From NCBI RefSeq assembly GCF_018614525.1, contig NZ_JAGGOL010000008.1, positions 30,997-94,996 of the forward strand: 64,000 bases of DNA. The letters run 5' to 3'. Source of the stretch: Streptomyces sp. ISL-11. Lineage in GTDB: Bacteria; Actinomycetota; Actinomycetes; Streptomycetales; Streptomycetaceae. Each line of letters begins with the position of its first letter. The stretch's first letter is position 1. Position numbers and translations under genes: made by a program. The notes under the pieces were generated by a model. That model was not told where the DNA came from, searched no databases, and was given only the letters and a program-made list of their open reading frames with translations. Shown one piece after another: positions 55,134 through 63,046 of this stretch.

Positions 55134-56393
55134 CTAACCGGCGGGCGGACCCCCGCGGGCGGCCAGCACCGCGGGCGCCGACGAGGCGGGCAGCAGGTCC
55201 TCGGCCACGGCCGGGGTCAGCAGCCGGACGTCGACGCTGTCGGCGAAGCGGTACGGGCGGTGGCCGAGCACCCCGCCCAGCGTCCGCCGCATCCGCGACA
55301 TCTCCGCCCGGACCGTCACCGTGCGCGTCGGGTCGCCGAACAGGTCCGCCGCCAGCTCGGCCGCCGACCGCCCCGCCGGATGGCGGGCCAGGACGTAGAG
55401 CAGCTCGGCGTGGCGGGGGCTCAGCTCCCGCGACCACTCGCCCGCCGGGCCGGCGACCGTCACCGTCCAGTCGCGCGGCCGCCGCAGGTCCAGCACCACC
55501 CGGTGCGCCGACGTCTCGGGGCGGGCGGCCTCCTCCACGCGCACCAGCCAGCCGTCCGGCAGCGGTTCCAGCGAACACAGCCCCATCGACGGCAGCCACA
55601 CCCGCCCGGCCTGTACGGACTTGGGGAGCGCCACCCGGCCGACCGGCGCCATCCCCGTCACCGCCGCCGCCCAGCCCTCCCGGTCGACCGCCAGCGCCCG
55701 CCCGCCCAGCCGCGACAGCATCGGCGCCGCCACCGCCCGCAACCGGTCCACCGACTGCCAGTGCCGGGCCCGCAGCTCCGCCTCGGCGACCTTGGCGACG
55801 GCCGTCACCAGCGGCAGCGTCGCCGGATTGAACGCGGGCACCGGCCCGCTGAGGTTCAGCACGCCCAGCAGCCGCCCGTCGCGCGGGTCGTGCAGCGGGG
55901 CCGCCGCGCAGGTCCACGTGTGGTGCGTACGGACGAAGTGCTCGGCGGAGTGCACCTGCACCGGACGGCGCTCCACCAGCGAGGTCCCGATGCCGTTGGT
56001 CCCCACCAGCTCCTCCCTCCAGGAGGCCCCCACGGTGAAGTCCAGCCGGTCGGCGCTGCGCAGCACCCCCCGGCTGCCGTCCCGCCACAGCACCCGGCCC
56101 TCGGCGTCCGTGACGGCCATCAGGTGCCGCTCCACGTCCACGATCGCGCCCAGCCCCTCCCGCAACTGCGGCAGCAGACCGCCCAGCGGTGACGCATGAC
56201 GCCGGTGTTCGACCTCCTCGACGGGCAGCGGCGGTGGCGCCGGACGGCCGGTGTCGGGATCGAGGCCGTGCCGCCGCACCCGGTGCCACGACCGCCCGAT
56301 CACCGGGCGGGGCGGAACGGGGGGCGCGCCGTCGCCGAGACATGCCTCCCGGACGGCCGGCAGCAGGCTTTCGTCGATCGTCGCGCGCTTCAC
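55134..56393 (-). CDS. GAF-domain transcriptional regulator
   Basis: A 419-residue regulator related to the N-terminal sensor part of AcoR-like activators: GAF domain at about residues 75-215 (WREELVGTNGIGTSLVERRP, TWTCAAAPLHDPRDGRLLGVLNLSG). There is no sigma-54 AAA domain; instead the C-terminal part has a winged-helix-like output (SPRHAELLYVLARHPAGRSA, TVRAEMSRMRRTLGGVLG). Such GAF regulators are often divergent from alcohol or aldehyde dehydrogenase genes; here the divergent neighbour is a membrane protein. ATG 56393. Confidence 0.82.
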   Translation of the reverse strand: MKRATIDESLLPAVREACLGDGAPPVPPRPVIGRSWHRVRRHGLDPDTGRPAPPPLPVEEVEHRRHASPLGGLLPQLREGLGAIVDVERHLMAVTDAEGRVLWRDGSRGVLRSADRLDFTVGASWREELVGTNGIGTSLVERRPVQVHSAEHFVRTHHTWTCAAAPLHDPRDGRLLGVLNLSGPVPAFNPATLPLVTAVAKVAEAELRARHWQSVDRLRAVAAPMLSRLGGRALAVDREGWAAAVTGMAPVGRVALPKSVQAGRVWLPSMGLCSLEPLPDGWLVRVEEAARPETSAHRVVLDLRRPRDWTVTVAGPAGEWSRELSPRHAELLYVLARHPAGRSAAELAADLFGDPTRTVTVRAEMSRMRRTLGGVLGHRPYRFADSVDVRLLTPAVAEDLLPASSAPAVLAARGGPPAG

Positions 56394-56444
56394 GCTGACA
56401 TGGTGCCGTCGCGCGGGCCCGCCCGTGGGGGCATCCGCCGGATT

Positions 56445-56465
56445 GCAACGGCGTGCAACCGTTGC
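56445..56465. promoter_or_regulatory. Inverted repeat GCAACGG-N7-CCGTTGC between divergent genes
   Basis: Two perfect 7-bp arms (56445-56451, 56459-56465) lie 52 bp upstream of the GAF-regulator start and 167 bp upstream of the BrkB-type gene. It is a plausible site for the adjacent regulator. Confidence 0.5.
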
Positions 56466-56619
56466 GGGTGGCCACGGCGGGGACGAAGCTGACGGTGAGC
56501 GGTCGGAGGGTGGTGCCGAGTCGGCGCAGCATCACCCTCCGCCGGATCGCTCCGGCCCGCCCCGCCCGCCGCCGCCCGGCCGCTTCGCCCATGGTGCGAA
56601 CCAACCTGGCCAGGGCCGA

Positions 56620-56625
56620 TACGGT
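56620..56625 (+). promoter_or_regulatory. -10-like hexamer suggesting a leaderless yihY/brkB transcript
   Basis: TACGGT ends 6 bases before the GTG start at 56632, which has no ribosome-binding site. This spacing would place the transcription start on the start codon. No clear -35 box is seen. Confidence 0.35.
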
Positions 56626-56631
56626 TAGAGC

Positions 56632-57807
56632 GTGCAGGCAGCAAACGAACCATCGGGGCGGCGCATAGGCCGACTCCACAGGGCAAGAGTCCTGTACCGA
56701 AATGTCTCGAAACGCAGGATGGCGTGGCTGCTCCTCAAGGACACCGTCAACTCCTGCGTGGAATACCGCGTCACCGGGCTGGCCGCCGAGGCCGCCTTCT
56801 TCACTCTGCTGTCCCTGCCGCCGCTGCTCCTCGGCCTCCTGGGCCTGCTCGGTTATCTGGACGACTGGACCGGCACCAACACGATCGGCTCCATCCAGGA
56901 GAACATCCTCAAGGCGTCGGCGACCGTGCTCAGCGACAAGGGCGTCAACGAGATCGCCAAACCGCTCCTGCGGGACGTCACCAAGGGCCGGCCCGACATC
57001 ATCTCGATCGGCTTCGCCATCGCCCTGTGGTCGGGCTCGCGCGCGGTCAACGTCTTCGTCGACACCATCACGATCATGTACGGGCTGGAGGGCAAGCGCG
57101 GCATCGTCAAGACCCGGCTGCTCGCCTTCCTGCTCTACATCGTCGCCCTGCTCGTCGGGGCGGTGGCGCTCCCGCTGATGGTCGCCGGACCCGAGACCGT
57201 GGTGGACATCGTGCCCTGGAGCGCGGACGTCGTCCGCTTCCTGTACTGGCCCGTCGTCATCCTGCTGTCGATCGCCTTCCTCACCACGCTCTACCACGTG
57301 TCCGTGCCGGTGCGTTCGCCCTGGCAGGAGGACATCCCCGGCGCGCTCGTGGCCCTGACGATGTGGGTGCTCGGCAGCTTCCTGCTGCGCATCTACCTCA
57401 CCCACACGGTGGAGGGCCCGACCATCTACGGTTCGCTCGCCGCACCCGTGGCCGTGCTGCTGTGGATCGGTGTCTCGGCCTTCGCCGTGCTCGTCGGCGC
57501 CGCCGTCAACGCCGCCCTCGACCGCGTGTGGCCGTCCGTCGCCACCGCCGCGGCCCGCGCCGAGGTCGACCGGCTGCGGGTCGCCGCCGCGGCGCAGGAG
57601 GCGGCCGAGCGGGCCGCCCGCGCGCTGGAGGCGGGGCTGGAGGACGACGCCGAGGACGAGCCCTTCGACGACGGCGTGGTGGGCCAGGACTGCGAACCGC
57701 CCTCGGAGTTCCCCGAGCGGTGGGCCCAGTTCCTGCCCCCCGAGGACGTGCGCTCGCGGATCCACAAGCCGGAACACCGCCCCAAGCACGCCAAGCCGCG
57801 CGATTAG
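56632..57807 (+). CDS. YihY/BrkB-family inner membrane protein
   Basis: A 391-residue membrane protein with six to seven helices. The family core starts at VEYRVTGLAAEAAFFTLLSLPPLLLGLLG, runs through SRAVNVFVDTITIMYGLEGKRG and ends with APVAVLLWIGVSAFAVLVGAAVNA. The cytoplasmic C-terminal tail of about 90 residues is charged and Ala/Glu-rich (coiled). The family has been wrongly called RNase BN; function is unclear, with envelope or division roles suggested. Start GTG 56632, probably leaderless. Confidence 0.88.
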   Translation: MQAANEPSGRRIGRLHRARVLYRNVSKRRMAWLLLKDTVNSCVEYRVTGLAAEAAFFTLLSLPPLLLGLLGLLGYLDDWTGTNTIGSIQENILKASATVLSDKGVNEIAKPLLRDVTKGRPDIISIGFAIALWSGSRAVNVFVDTITIMYGLEGKRGIVKTRLLAFLLYIVALLVGAVALPLMVAGPETVVDIVPWSADVVRFLYWPVVILLSIAFLTTLYHVSVPVRSPWQEDIPGALVALTMWVLGSFLLRIYLTHTVEGPTIYGSLAAPVAVLLWIGVSAFAVLVGAAVNAALDRVWPSVATAAARAEVDRLRVAAAAQEAAERAARALEAGLEDDAEDEPFDDGVVGQDCEPPSEFPERWAQFLPPEDVRSRIHKPEHRPKHAKPRD

Positions 57808-58046
57808 GCGGTGTCCTGCGGGATCTTCGGCTGCGGGCCGTCTTTGCCGCGTGGCCGCCTGCGGCGGGGCGGGTCGTCTTTGCCGCCTGCGGCGGCGGGC
57901 GCCCTGCGGGCGCGTCCTCAATCTCCCCCAGCTACCGCTGGGGGTGCCCCCAACGGGCTTGATTGTGGCTGAGCTCAGCCACAATCAAGCCCGTCCGGCG
58001 CTTGAGGACACCACCGCGCAGCGGTGGTGCGCACGACACGGCCCGG
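57808..58046. repeat. Dispersed palindromic element, copy C (left of rsgA)
   Basis: Begins at the stop of the BrkB-type gene. The flanks match the 15.2 kb copy (TTTGCCGCCTGCGGCGG on the left, CCACCGCGCAGCGGTGG on the right), but the core between TCCTCAAT and TTGAGGA is reversed: the CCCAGCTACCGCTGGGGG segment comes first. A perfect 42-bp palindrome lies at 57953-57994. It also serves as terminator for the upstream gene. Confidence 0.87.
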
Positions 58047-58140
58047 CGCTCCTTAATTCGTTCGCGCCCGGGGCCCGGTGGTGCCTACGATCGATCCGGC
58101 GCGAGATCCGCGCCCGCAGAAGGAAGGGAGGCGAGGTCCG

Positions 58141-58272
58141 ATGACTGTCACGGCGATGGGCGTTGCCCGCACTCGGAAGTCCGTTCTCTCCCACTCCCTT
58201 CCTAAGGACCACAGTCTTGTCCGAGCTGTCACACCCGCTCTCCCGCTACGGCTGGGACGACGGGTTCGCTGA
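58141..58272 (+). CDS. Possible short upstream frame overlapping the rsgA start
   Basis: A 43-codon frame from ATG 58141 with an excellent ribosome-binding site (GGAAGGGAGG). It overlaps the start of rsgA in another frame, ending 56 bases inside it. Peptide MTVTAMGVARTRKSVLSHSL then basic residues; no family recognised. It may be a translated upstream frame coupling rsgA, or the strong site may be misleading. Confidence 0.35.
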   Translation: MTVTAMGVARTRKSVLSHSLPKDHSLVRAVTPALPLRLGRRVR

Positions 58273-59308
58273 AAGCTTCTCCCGCCACGCCGCCGAGGGC
58301 CTGACGCCGGGCCGCATCATCCGCGTCGACCGCGGCCGCTGTGACCTCGTCGTCCCCGACGGCGACGGCGTACGGACCGTCCACGCCGACACCGCGTTCG
58401 TCACCACCGGCGACCCGCTGCGCATCATGTGCACCGGCGACTGGGCCGCCGTCGACCTCGCCCAGGGGCACGTACGGGCTCTGCTGCCGCGCCGCACGGC
58501 GTTCGTGCGCTCCACCTCCTCCAAGCGGTCGGACGGCCAGATCCTGGCCGCCAACGTCGACCGCGCCGTCATCGCCGTCTCCCTCGCCGTCGAGCTGGAC
58601 CTCGGCCGTGTCGAGCGGTTCCTCACCCTCGCCTGGGAGAGCGGCGCCGAACCCCTGATCGTCCTCACCAAGGCCGACCTGGTGGGCGACCCGGCCGTCC
58701 TCGGGCACCTCCTCGACGACACCGCCGCCGCGGCCCCCGGGGCCCGGGTCCTCGCGGTCAGCTCGGCGACCGGCGAGGGCGTCGACGCCCTCGCCGCCGC
58801 ACTCGCCGGCGGTACGACGGTCCTGCTCGGCCAGTCCGGCGCGGGGAAGTCCACCCTGGCCAACCTCCTGGTCGGCGAGGACGTCCAGGACGTCCACGCC
58901 ACGCGCGACAGCGACGGCAAGGGCCGCCACACCACCACCACCCGCAACATGCTGCCGCTGCCCGGCGGCGGTGTCCTGATCGACACCCCCGGCCTGCGCG
59001 GGGTGGGCCTGTGGGACTCCGAGGGCGGGGTCGGGCGGACCTTCGCCGAGATCGAGGAGCTCGCCACCCGCTGCCGCTTCCACGACTGCGGGCACGGCGA
59101 CGAGCCGGACTGCGCGGTCCTGGCCGCGGTCGACTCCGGCGAGCTGGCCCAGCGCCGCCTGGACAGCTACCGCAAGCTGCTCCGCGAGAACGAGCGGCTC
59201 GCCGCCCGCACGGACGCGCGGCTGCGGGCGGAGCTCCGCCGCGAGTTCAAGGTCAAACAGGCGGAGGGCTACCGCAACCTGGAACGCAAGCGGGGGAAGG
59301 TGCGGTAG
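58217..59308 (+). CDS. rsgA: Ribosome small subunit-dependent GTPase A
   Basis: Circularly permuted GTPase that checks 30S subunit maturation. The 363 residues have an N-terminal OB-like domain, then G-motifs in permuted order: G4 VLTKADL, G5 VSSATGEGV, G1 LLGQSGAGKST, G2 GRHTTTTR, G3 DTPGLRGV. The C-terminal zinc site is CRFHDCGHGDEPDC. TTG 58217 is preferred; AAGGA precedes it. An alternative frame extends to 58163. It is flanked by inverted copies of the dispersed element. Confidence 0.92.
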   Translation: MSELSHPLSRYGWDDGFAESFSRHAAEGLTPGRIIRVDRGRCDLVVPDGDGVRTVHADTAFVTTGDPLRIMCTGDWAAVDLAQGHVRALLPRRTAFVRSTSSKRSDGQILAANVDRAVIAVSLAVELDLGRVERFLTLAWESGAEPLIVLTKADLVGDPAVLGHLLDDTAAAAPGARVLAVSSATGEGVDALAAALAGGTTVLLGQSGAGKSTLANLLVGEDVQDVHATRDSDGKGRHTTTTRNMLPLPGGGVLIDTPGLRGVGLWDSEGGVGRTFAEIEELATRCRFHDCGHGDEPDCAVLAAVDSGELAQRRLDSYRKLLRENERLAARTDARLRAELRREFKVKQAEGYRNLERKRGKVR

Positions 59309-59340
59309 GGCGAAGCCGGGCCCGTTGCCGCCCTCGGCCG

Positions 59341-59562
59341 CCCGGCGGGTCATGCGAGCGGGCGGCTGCGGGCCGTGTCGTGCGCACCACCGCTGCGCGG
59401 CGGTGTCCTCAATCGCCGGACGGGCTTGATTGTGGCTGAGCTCAGCCACAATCAAGCCCGTTGGGGGCACCCCCAGCGGTAGCTGGGGGAGCTTGAGGAC
59501 GCGCCCGCAGGGCGCTCGCCGCCGCAGGCGGCCGGGACACCCCGCGGGCGAAGACCCGCCGG
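59341..59562. repeat. Dispersed palindromic element, copy D (right of rsgA, inverted)
   Basis: In reverse complement this matches copy C over about 165 bp and, further out, the CTCACATGA-CCGCCGG end of the 15.2 kb copy. A perfect 42-bp palindrome is at 59420-59461. It follows the rsgA stop by about 30 bp. Confidence 0.87.
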
Positions 59563-59629
59563 ACACCCCAGAGGGTCACGTCCGATTCCCGCCAGCCGCG
59601 CCGCGCGGGCATCCCGCAGACTGGAACAC

Positions 59630-61111
59630 ATGACAGACACAGCGGCACCGCCGGAGGACGCGCGCTACGACGCGGTCCGCAGCCGCGACGCCCGCTTCGA
59701 CGGCCACTTCTTCTTCGCCGTCGTCACCACCGGCATCTACTGCCGCCCGAGCTGCCCGGCGGTCACCCCCAAGCGGCCCAACGTCCGCTTCTTCCCGTCG
59801 GCCGCCGCCGCGCAGGGAGCCGGCTTCCGCGCCTGCCGCCGATGCCGCCCGGACGCCGTGCCCGGCTCGGCCGAATGGGACGTACGGGCCGACCTCGTCG
59901 GCCGCGCCATGCGGCTGATCGGTGACGGCGTCATCGACCGCGACGGCGTCGCCGGGCTCGCCGACCGGCTCGGATACAGCCCCCGCCAGGTCCACCGCCA
60001 GCTCACCCAGGAGCTCGGCGCCGGGCCCGTCGCCCTCGCCCGGGCCCGGCGCGCCCACACCGCGCGGGTCCTCCTCCAGACCACCGCGCTGCCGGTCACC
60101 GAGATCGCGTTCGCCGCGGGCTTCGCCAGCGTCCGGCAGTTCAACGACACGGTCCGGGAGATCTACGCCCGTACTCCCAGCGCCCTGCGCGCCGAGGCAC
60201 GCGGGGCCCGCACCGGCGGCTCGGCACCCACCGGCGTCCCGCTGCGGCTCGCCCATCGCGGCCCGTACGCCGCGCGCGAGATCTTCGACTTCCTCCAGCG
60301 CCGGGCCATCGCCGGCATCGAGGAGATGACCGGCGCCCCCGGTGCCCGCCGCTACCGCCGCACCCTGCGCCTGCCCTACGGCACGGGCATTGCCGAGGTG
60401 CGGGAACCGGCCGCGGCCGGCCGCCGCGGCCGCTGGCTCGACTGCCGGCTGCACCTCGGCGACCTGCGCGACCTGTCCACCGCCGTGCAGCGGGTGCGCC
60501 GCCTGTTCGACCTCGACGCCGACCCCTACGCCGTCGCCGAGCGGCTCGGCACCGACCCCCGGCTGCGCCCGCTCACCGAGGCCCGGCCGGGGCTGCGCTC
60601 CCCGGGCACGGCCGACGGCGACGAGCTCGCCGTACGGGCCGTGCTGGGCCAGCAGGTCACCGTGGCCGCCGCCGCCCGCCTCGCGGGCACGCTCGTCGCC
60701 GCGTACGGCAAGCCCCTCGCCGCGCCCGACGGCACCCTCACCCACGTCTTCCCCGAGCCCGCCACCCTGGCCGAGGCCGGGCTGGAGGAGCTCGGCATGC
60801 CCCAGGCACGCCGCCGGGCCCTGCGCGCCCTCGCGACGGCCCTCGCCGACGGTGACGTCGACCTCGGCCCCGGCGTCGACCGCGACGCCACCGAGCGCGC
60901 CCTGCTCGCCCTCCCGGGCATCGGCCCCTGGACCGCCGGCTACATACGGATGCGGGCCCTCGGCGACCCGGACGTCTTCCTGCCCGGCGACGCGGGCGTA
61001 CGGCACGGACTCGCCGCCCTCGGCGCCCCGCCGGACGCCGCCGCCGGCTGGCGCCCGTGGCGCTCGTACGCCCTGCACCACCTCTGGAACCACACCGCGA
61101 AGGACGACTGA
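59630..61111 (+). CDS. alkA: Ada/AlkA fusion: alkylation-sensing regulator and 3-methyladenine DNA glycosylase
   Basis: A 493-residue bifunctional repair protein. The N-terminal Ada metal-binding domain carries its Cys set in TGIYCRPSCPA and FRACRRCRPD, with phosphotriester-accepting Cys among them. An AraC-type helix-turn-helix follows (about residues 90-185, DRLGYSPRQVHRQL, FASVRQFNDTVREIYARTPS). The AlkA glycosylase domain (about 200-493) has the helix-hairpin-helix LLALPGIGPWTAGYI with the catalytic Asp after it (FLPGDAGV). It should both sense methylation and excise alkylated bases. ogt follows after 2 bp. Confidence 0.93.
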   Translation: MTDTAAPPEDARYDAVRSRDARFDGHFFFAVVTTGIYCRPSCPAVTPKRPNVRFFPSAAAAQGAGFRACRRCRPDAVPGSAEWDVRADLVGRAMRLIGDGVIDRDGVAGLADRLGYSPRQVHRQLTQELGAGPVALARARRAHTARVLLQTTALPVTEIAFAAGFASVRQFNDTVREIYARTPSALRAEARGARTGGSAPTGVPLRLAHRGPYAAREIFDFLQRRAIAGIEEMTGAPGARRYRRTLRLPYGTGIAEVREPAAAGRRGRWLDCRLHLGDLRDLSTAVQRVRRLFDLDADPYAVAERLGTDPRLRPLTEARPGLRSPGTADGDELAVRAVLGQQVTVAAAARLAGTLVAAYGKPLAAPDGTLTHVFPEPATLAEAGLEELGMPQARRRALRALATALADGDVDLGPGVDRDATERALLALPGIGPWTAGYIRMRALGDPDVFLPGDAGVRHGLAALGAPPDAAAGWRPWRSYALHHLWNHTAKDD

Positions 61112-61113
61112 CC

Positions 61114-61611
61114 ATGCTCTACACCGAAGTGGACAGCCCCCTGGGCGTCCTGCTCCTCACCGGCCGGCCCTCGGAGACCGTGCCCGGCACCACCGCCATC
61201 TGTTCGCTGACGGTGCCCGGTCAGAAGAACGCCCCCGCCGTGGCCGCCGGCTGGCGGCGCGAGCCGGCCGCCTTCGCCGAGGCCGAACGCCAGCTCGCCG
61301 CGTACTTCGCGGGCGAGTCGAAGGACTTCACCCTCGAATTCGCCGTCCGGGCCACCGAGTTCCGCCGGCGGGTGTGGGACGCGCTCGACTCCGTACCGTA
61401 CGGATCCACCACCAGCTACGGGCAGTTGGCCGCCCGCGTCGGCGCGTCGCGCGCCGCGGTCCGCGCGGTCGGCGGTGCCGTCGGCGCCAACCCGCTGCTC
61501 GTCCTGCGCCCCTGCCACCGTGTGATCGGCGCGGACGGCACGCTCACCGGCTACGCGGGCGGCCTGGACCGCAAACGGCTGCTGCTGGGCCTGGAGGGCG
61601 TGACGGGCTGA
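61114..61611 (+). CDS. ogt: Methylated-DNA--protein-cysteine methyltransferase
   Basis: A 165-residue suicide enzyme that transfers methyl groups from O6-methylguanine to its own Cys in LVLRPCHRVIG. The DNA-binding helix SYGQLAARVGASRAAVRAVGGA precedes it, and the N-terminal domain is normal. ATG 61114 is 2 bp past the alkA stop, so expression is coupled to the Ada-like regulator. Confidence 0.95.
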   Translation: MLYTEVDSPLGVLLLTGRPSETVPGTTAICSLTVPGQKNAPAVAAGWRREPAAFAEAERQLAAYFAGESKDFTLEFAVRATEFRRRVWDALDSVPYGSTTSYGQLAARVGASRAAVRAVGGAVGANPLLVLRPCHRVIGADGTLTGYAGGLDRKRLLLGLEGVTG

Positions 61612-61628
61612 CGGGCCGGCCCCGCCGC

Positions 61629-62111
61629 TCAGGCCCACACCACCGTGCCCACCCACACCCCGACGACCAGCAGGCAGGCGAACAGCTCGACCAGCACGCT
61701 CGTCCCCAGCGTCCGCATCACATGGCGCGTCGACGCCCACGCCGCGCCGCGCCCGCCCAGCCGTCGCCGCTCGGCCCCGTAGATCCCGGCGACGAACCCC
61801 AGCGGGGCGCCCAGCACCGGAACGACGAAGAAGGCGGCGGTCCCGGCCGCCCCGGCCACCAGGAACGCGCGGCGGGTGATGCCGGCGCCCCGCGGCCGGC
61901 GCGGCGGCAGCAGCCAGATCACGGCCTGGTTCAGCAGCAGCACGCCGGTGGCCCCGGCCAGAACGGCCCAGGCGGCGGCGGTCCGCGTCGTCATCGACCA
62001 CCACAGCACACCGGCCCAGACGATCGGCGGACCCGGCACACCCGGGGTGACGACGCCGAGCAGGCCGAGCAGCATCACCAGGCCGACCAGGACCAGCTGC
62101 CACGTCCCCAT
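61629..62111 (-). CDS. DUF456 family membrane protein
   Basis: A 160-residue protein with four to five membrane helices. The family start is VGLVMLLGLLGVVTPGVPGPPIVWAG; the characteristic GLVAGIYGAERRRLG-like loop appears as GFVAGIYGAERRRLG, rich in small residues and ending with charge. Function unknown. It is convergent with ogt. Confidence 0.85.
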   Translation of the reverse strand: MGTWQLVLVGLVMLLGLLGVVTPGVPGPPIVWAGVLWWSMTTRTAAAWAVLAGATGVLLLNQAVIWLLPPRRPRGAGITRRAFLVAGAAGTAAFFVVPVLGAPLGFVAGIYGAERRRLGGRGAAWASTRHVMRTLGTSVLVELFACLLVVGVWVGTVVWA

Positions 62112-62211
62112 GGACCAACTTTGCCGGAACCCGGGCGCCGCCGCTTCCGGACGATTACGGCCACGGTGACCGGTAAGCGCCGGTGGCGACCCCGTCCGGG
62201 CGGCGGGCGGG

Positions 62212-62943
62212 TCAGCGCCGGGGCGTCCAGCCGCGCTCGGCCGCGTGCCAGCCCAGTTGCAGCCGGGTGGTCACCCCGGCGAGCTCCATCAGCCGCTTCA
62301 CCCGCCGCTGCACGGTCCGCAGCCCGAGTCCGAGCTGCTTGGCGACGCTGGCGTCGGTCAGCCCGATCAGCAGCAGCGAGAGCACCTGGAGGTCCACGGC
62401 GTCCGGGCCGGCCGCCGGGCCCTCGTAGCGGCGGCCGTCGGCGCAGACGCGCAGGGGAAGGGCCTCGTGCCACACGTCCTCGAAGAGGTCGACCAGGGAC
62501 GCGAGCAGTACGCCGGGGTGGACGAGCAGGGCCGTGGGCTCCGTCGGCTCGCCGGAGCGCGGGGTCAGGGGCACGAGGGCGAGCGCGCGGTCGGCGACGA
62601 CCAGTTCGGCGGGCACCCGGTCGACGACCCGGACCCGGGCGGGACCGCCCCGGCCGAACGCCGTCGACAGCCCCGGCAGCCCCATCAGCCCGGCCAGGGC
62701 CGCGCGTTCGACGACGGCCCGGTGGCGCACGTCGTTGACCATGTCCGCCGCCGCGGACCCGGGTCTGTCCGCCAGGAGGGCGCACACCTCCTCGCGCGCT
62801 CCGATCCGCAGTCCCAGCAGCCGTTCGGCGACGGCGGACGCGCCGGTCACCAGTTCCACCGCACTGTGCCCGGCGAACCGTTCCGCCTCCCGCTCGCACG
62901 ACACCGCTTCCCGGACGACGTCCAGGCCTATGGCACCGAGCAC
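62212..62943 (-). CDS. LuxR-type HTH regulator (TrmB-like organisation)
   Basis: A 243-residue regulator with a C-terminal helix-turn-helix: LQVLSLLLIGLTDASVAKQL and GLRTVQRRVKRLMELAGV (about residues 182-225). No receiver Asp motif is present; the N-terminal 170 residues form an unrecognised sensor region with AERLLGLRIGAREEVCALLA. This matches the large streptomycete group of orphan LuxR regulators. Start GTG 62943. Confidence 0.8.
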   Translation of the reverse strand: MLGAIGLDVVREAVSCEREAERFAGHSAVELVTGASAVAERLLGLRIGAREEVCALLADRPGSAAADMVNDVRHRAVVERAALAGLMGLPGLSTAFGRGGPARVRVVDRVPAELVVADRALALVPLTPRSGEPTEPTALLVHPGVLLASLVDLFEDVWHEALPLRVCADGRRYEGPAAGPDAVDLQVLSLLLIGLTDASVAKQLGLGLRTVQRRVKRLMELAGVTTRLQLGWHAAERGWTPRR

Positions 62944-63022
62944 GCGACATCCCTCCCCACAAGCGCCTTCCGACTCCGTTCATCATCCCCGGGTGACGTC
63001 TGCCGTGCACTCTTCCCGTATG

Positions 63023-63035
63023 CCACACAGTGTGG
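63023..63035. promoter_or_regulatory. 13-bp palindrome CCACACAGTGTGG before the last gene
   Basis: A perfect palindrome around a central A, directly followed by ACAAT, a possible -10 element for a near-leaderless transcript of the gene at 63047. It also lies upstream of the divergent LuxR-type gene. Confidence 0.4.
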
Positions 63036-63046
63036 ACAATAAGGGC

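Noticed and set aside
56196..56628. Plus-strand frames upstream of the BrkB-type gene
   Set aside because: Antisense to the N-terminal end of the GAF regulator and intergenic DNA; no initiation signal.
54535..57984. 1149-codon minus-strand frame covering the GNAT gene and running past the BrkB-type gene
   Set aside because: Only the last 190 codons (from ATG 55107) match a family; the rest is antisense of brkB and a shifted frame of the GAF regulator.
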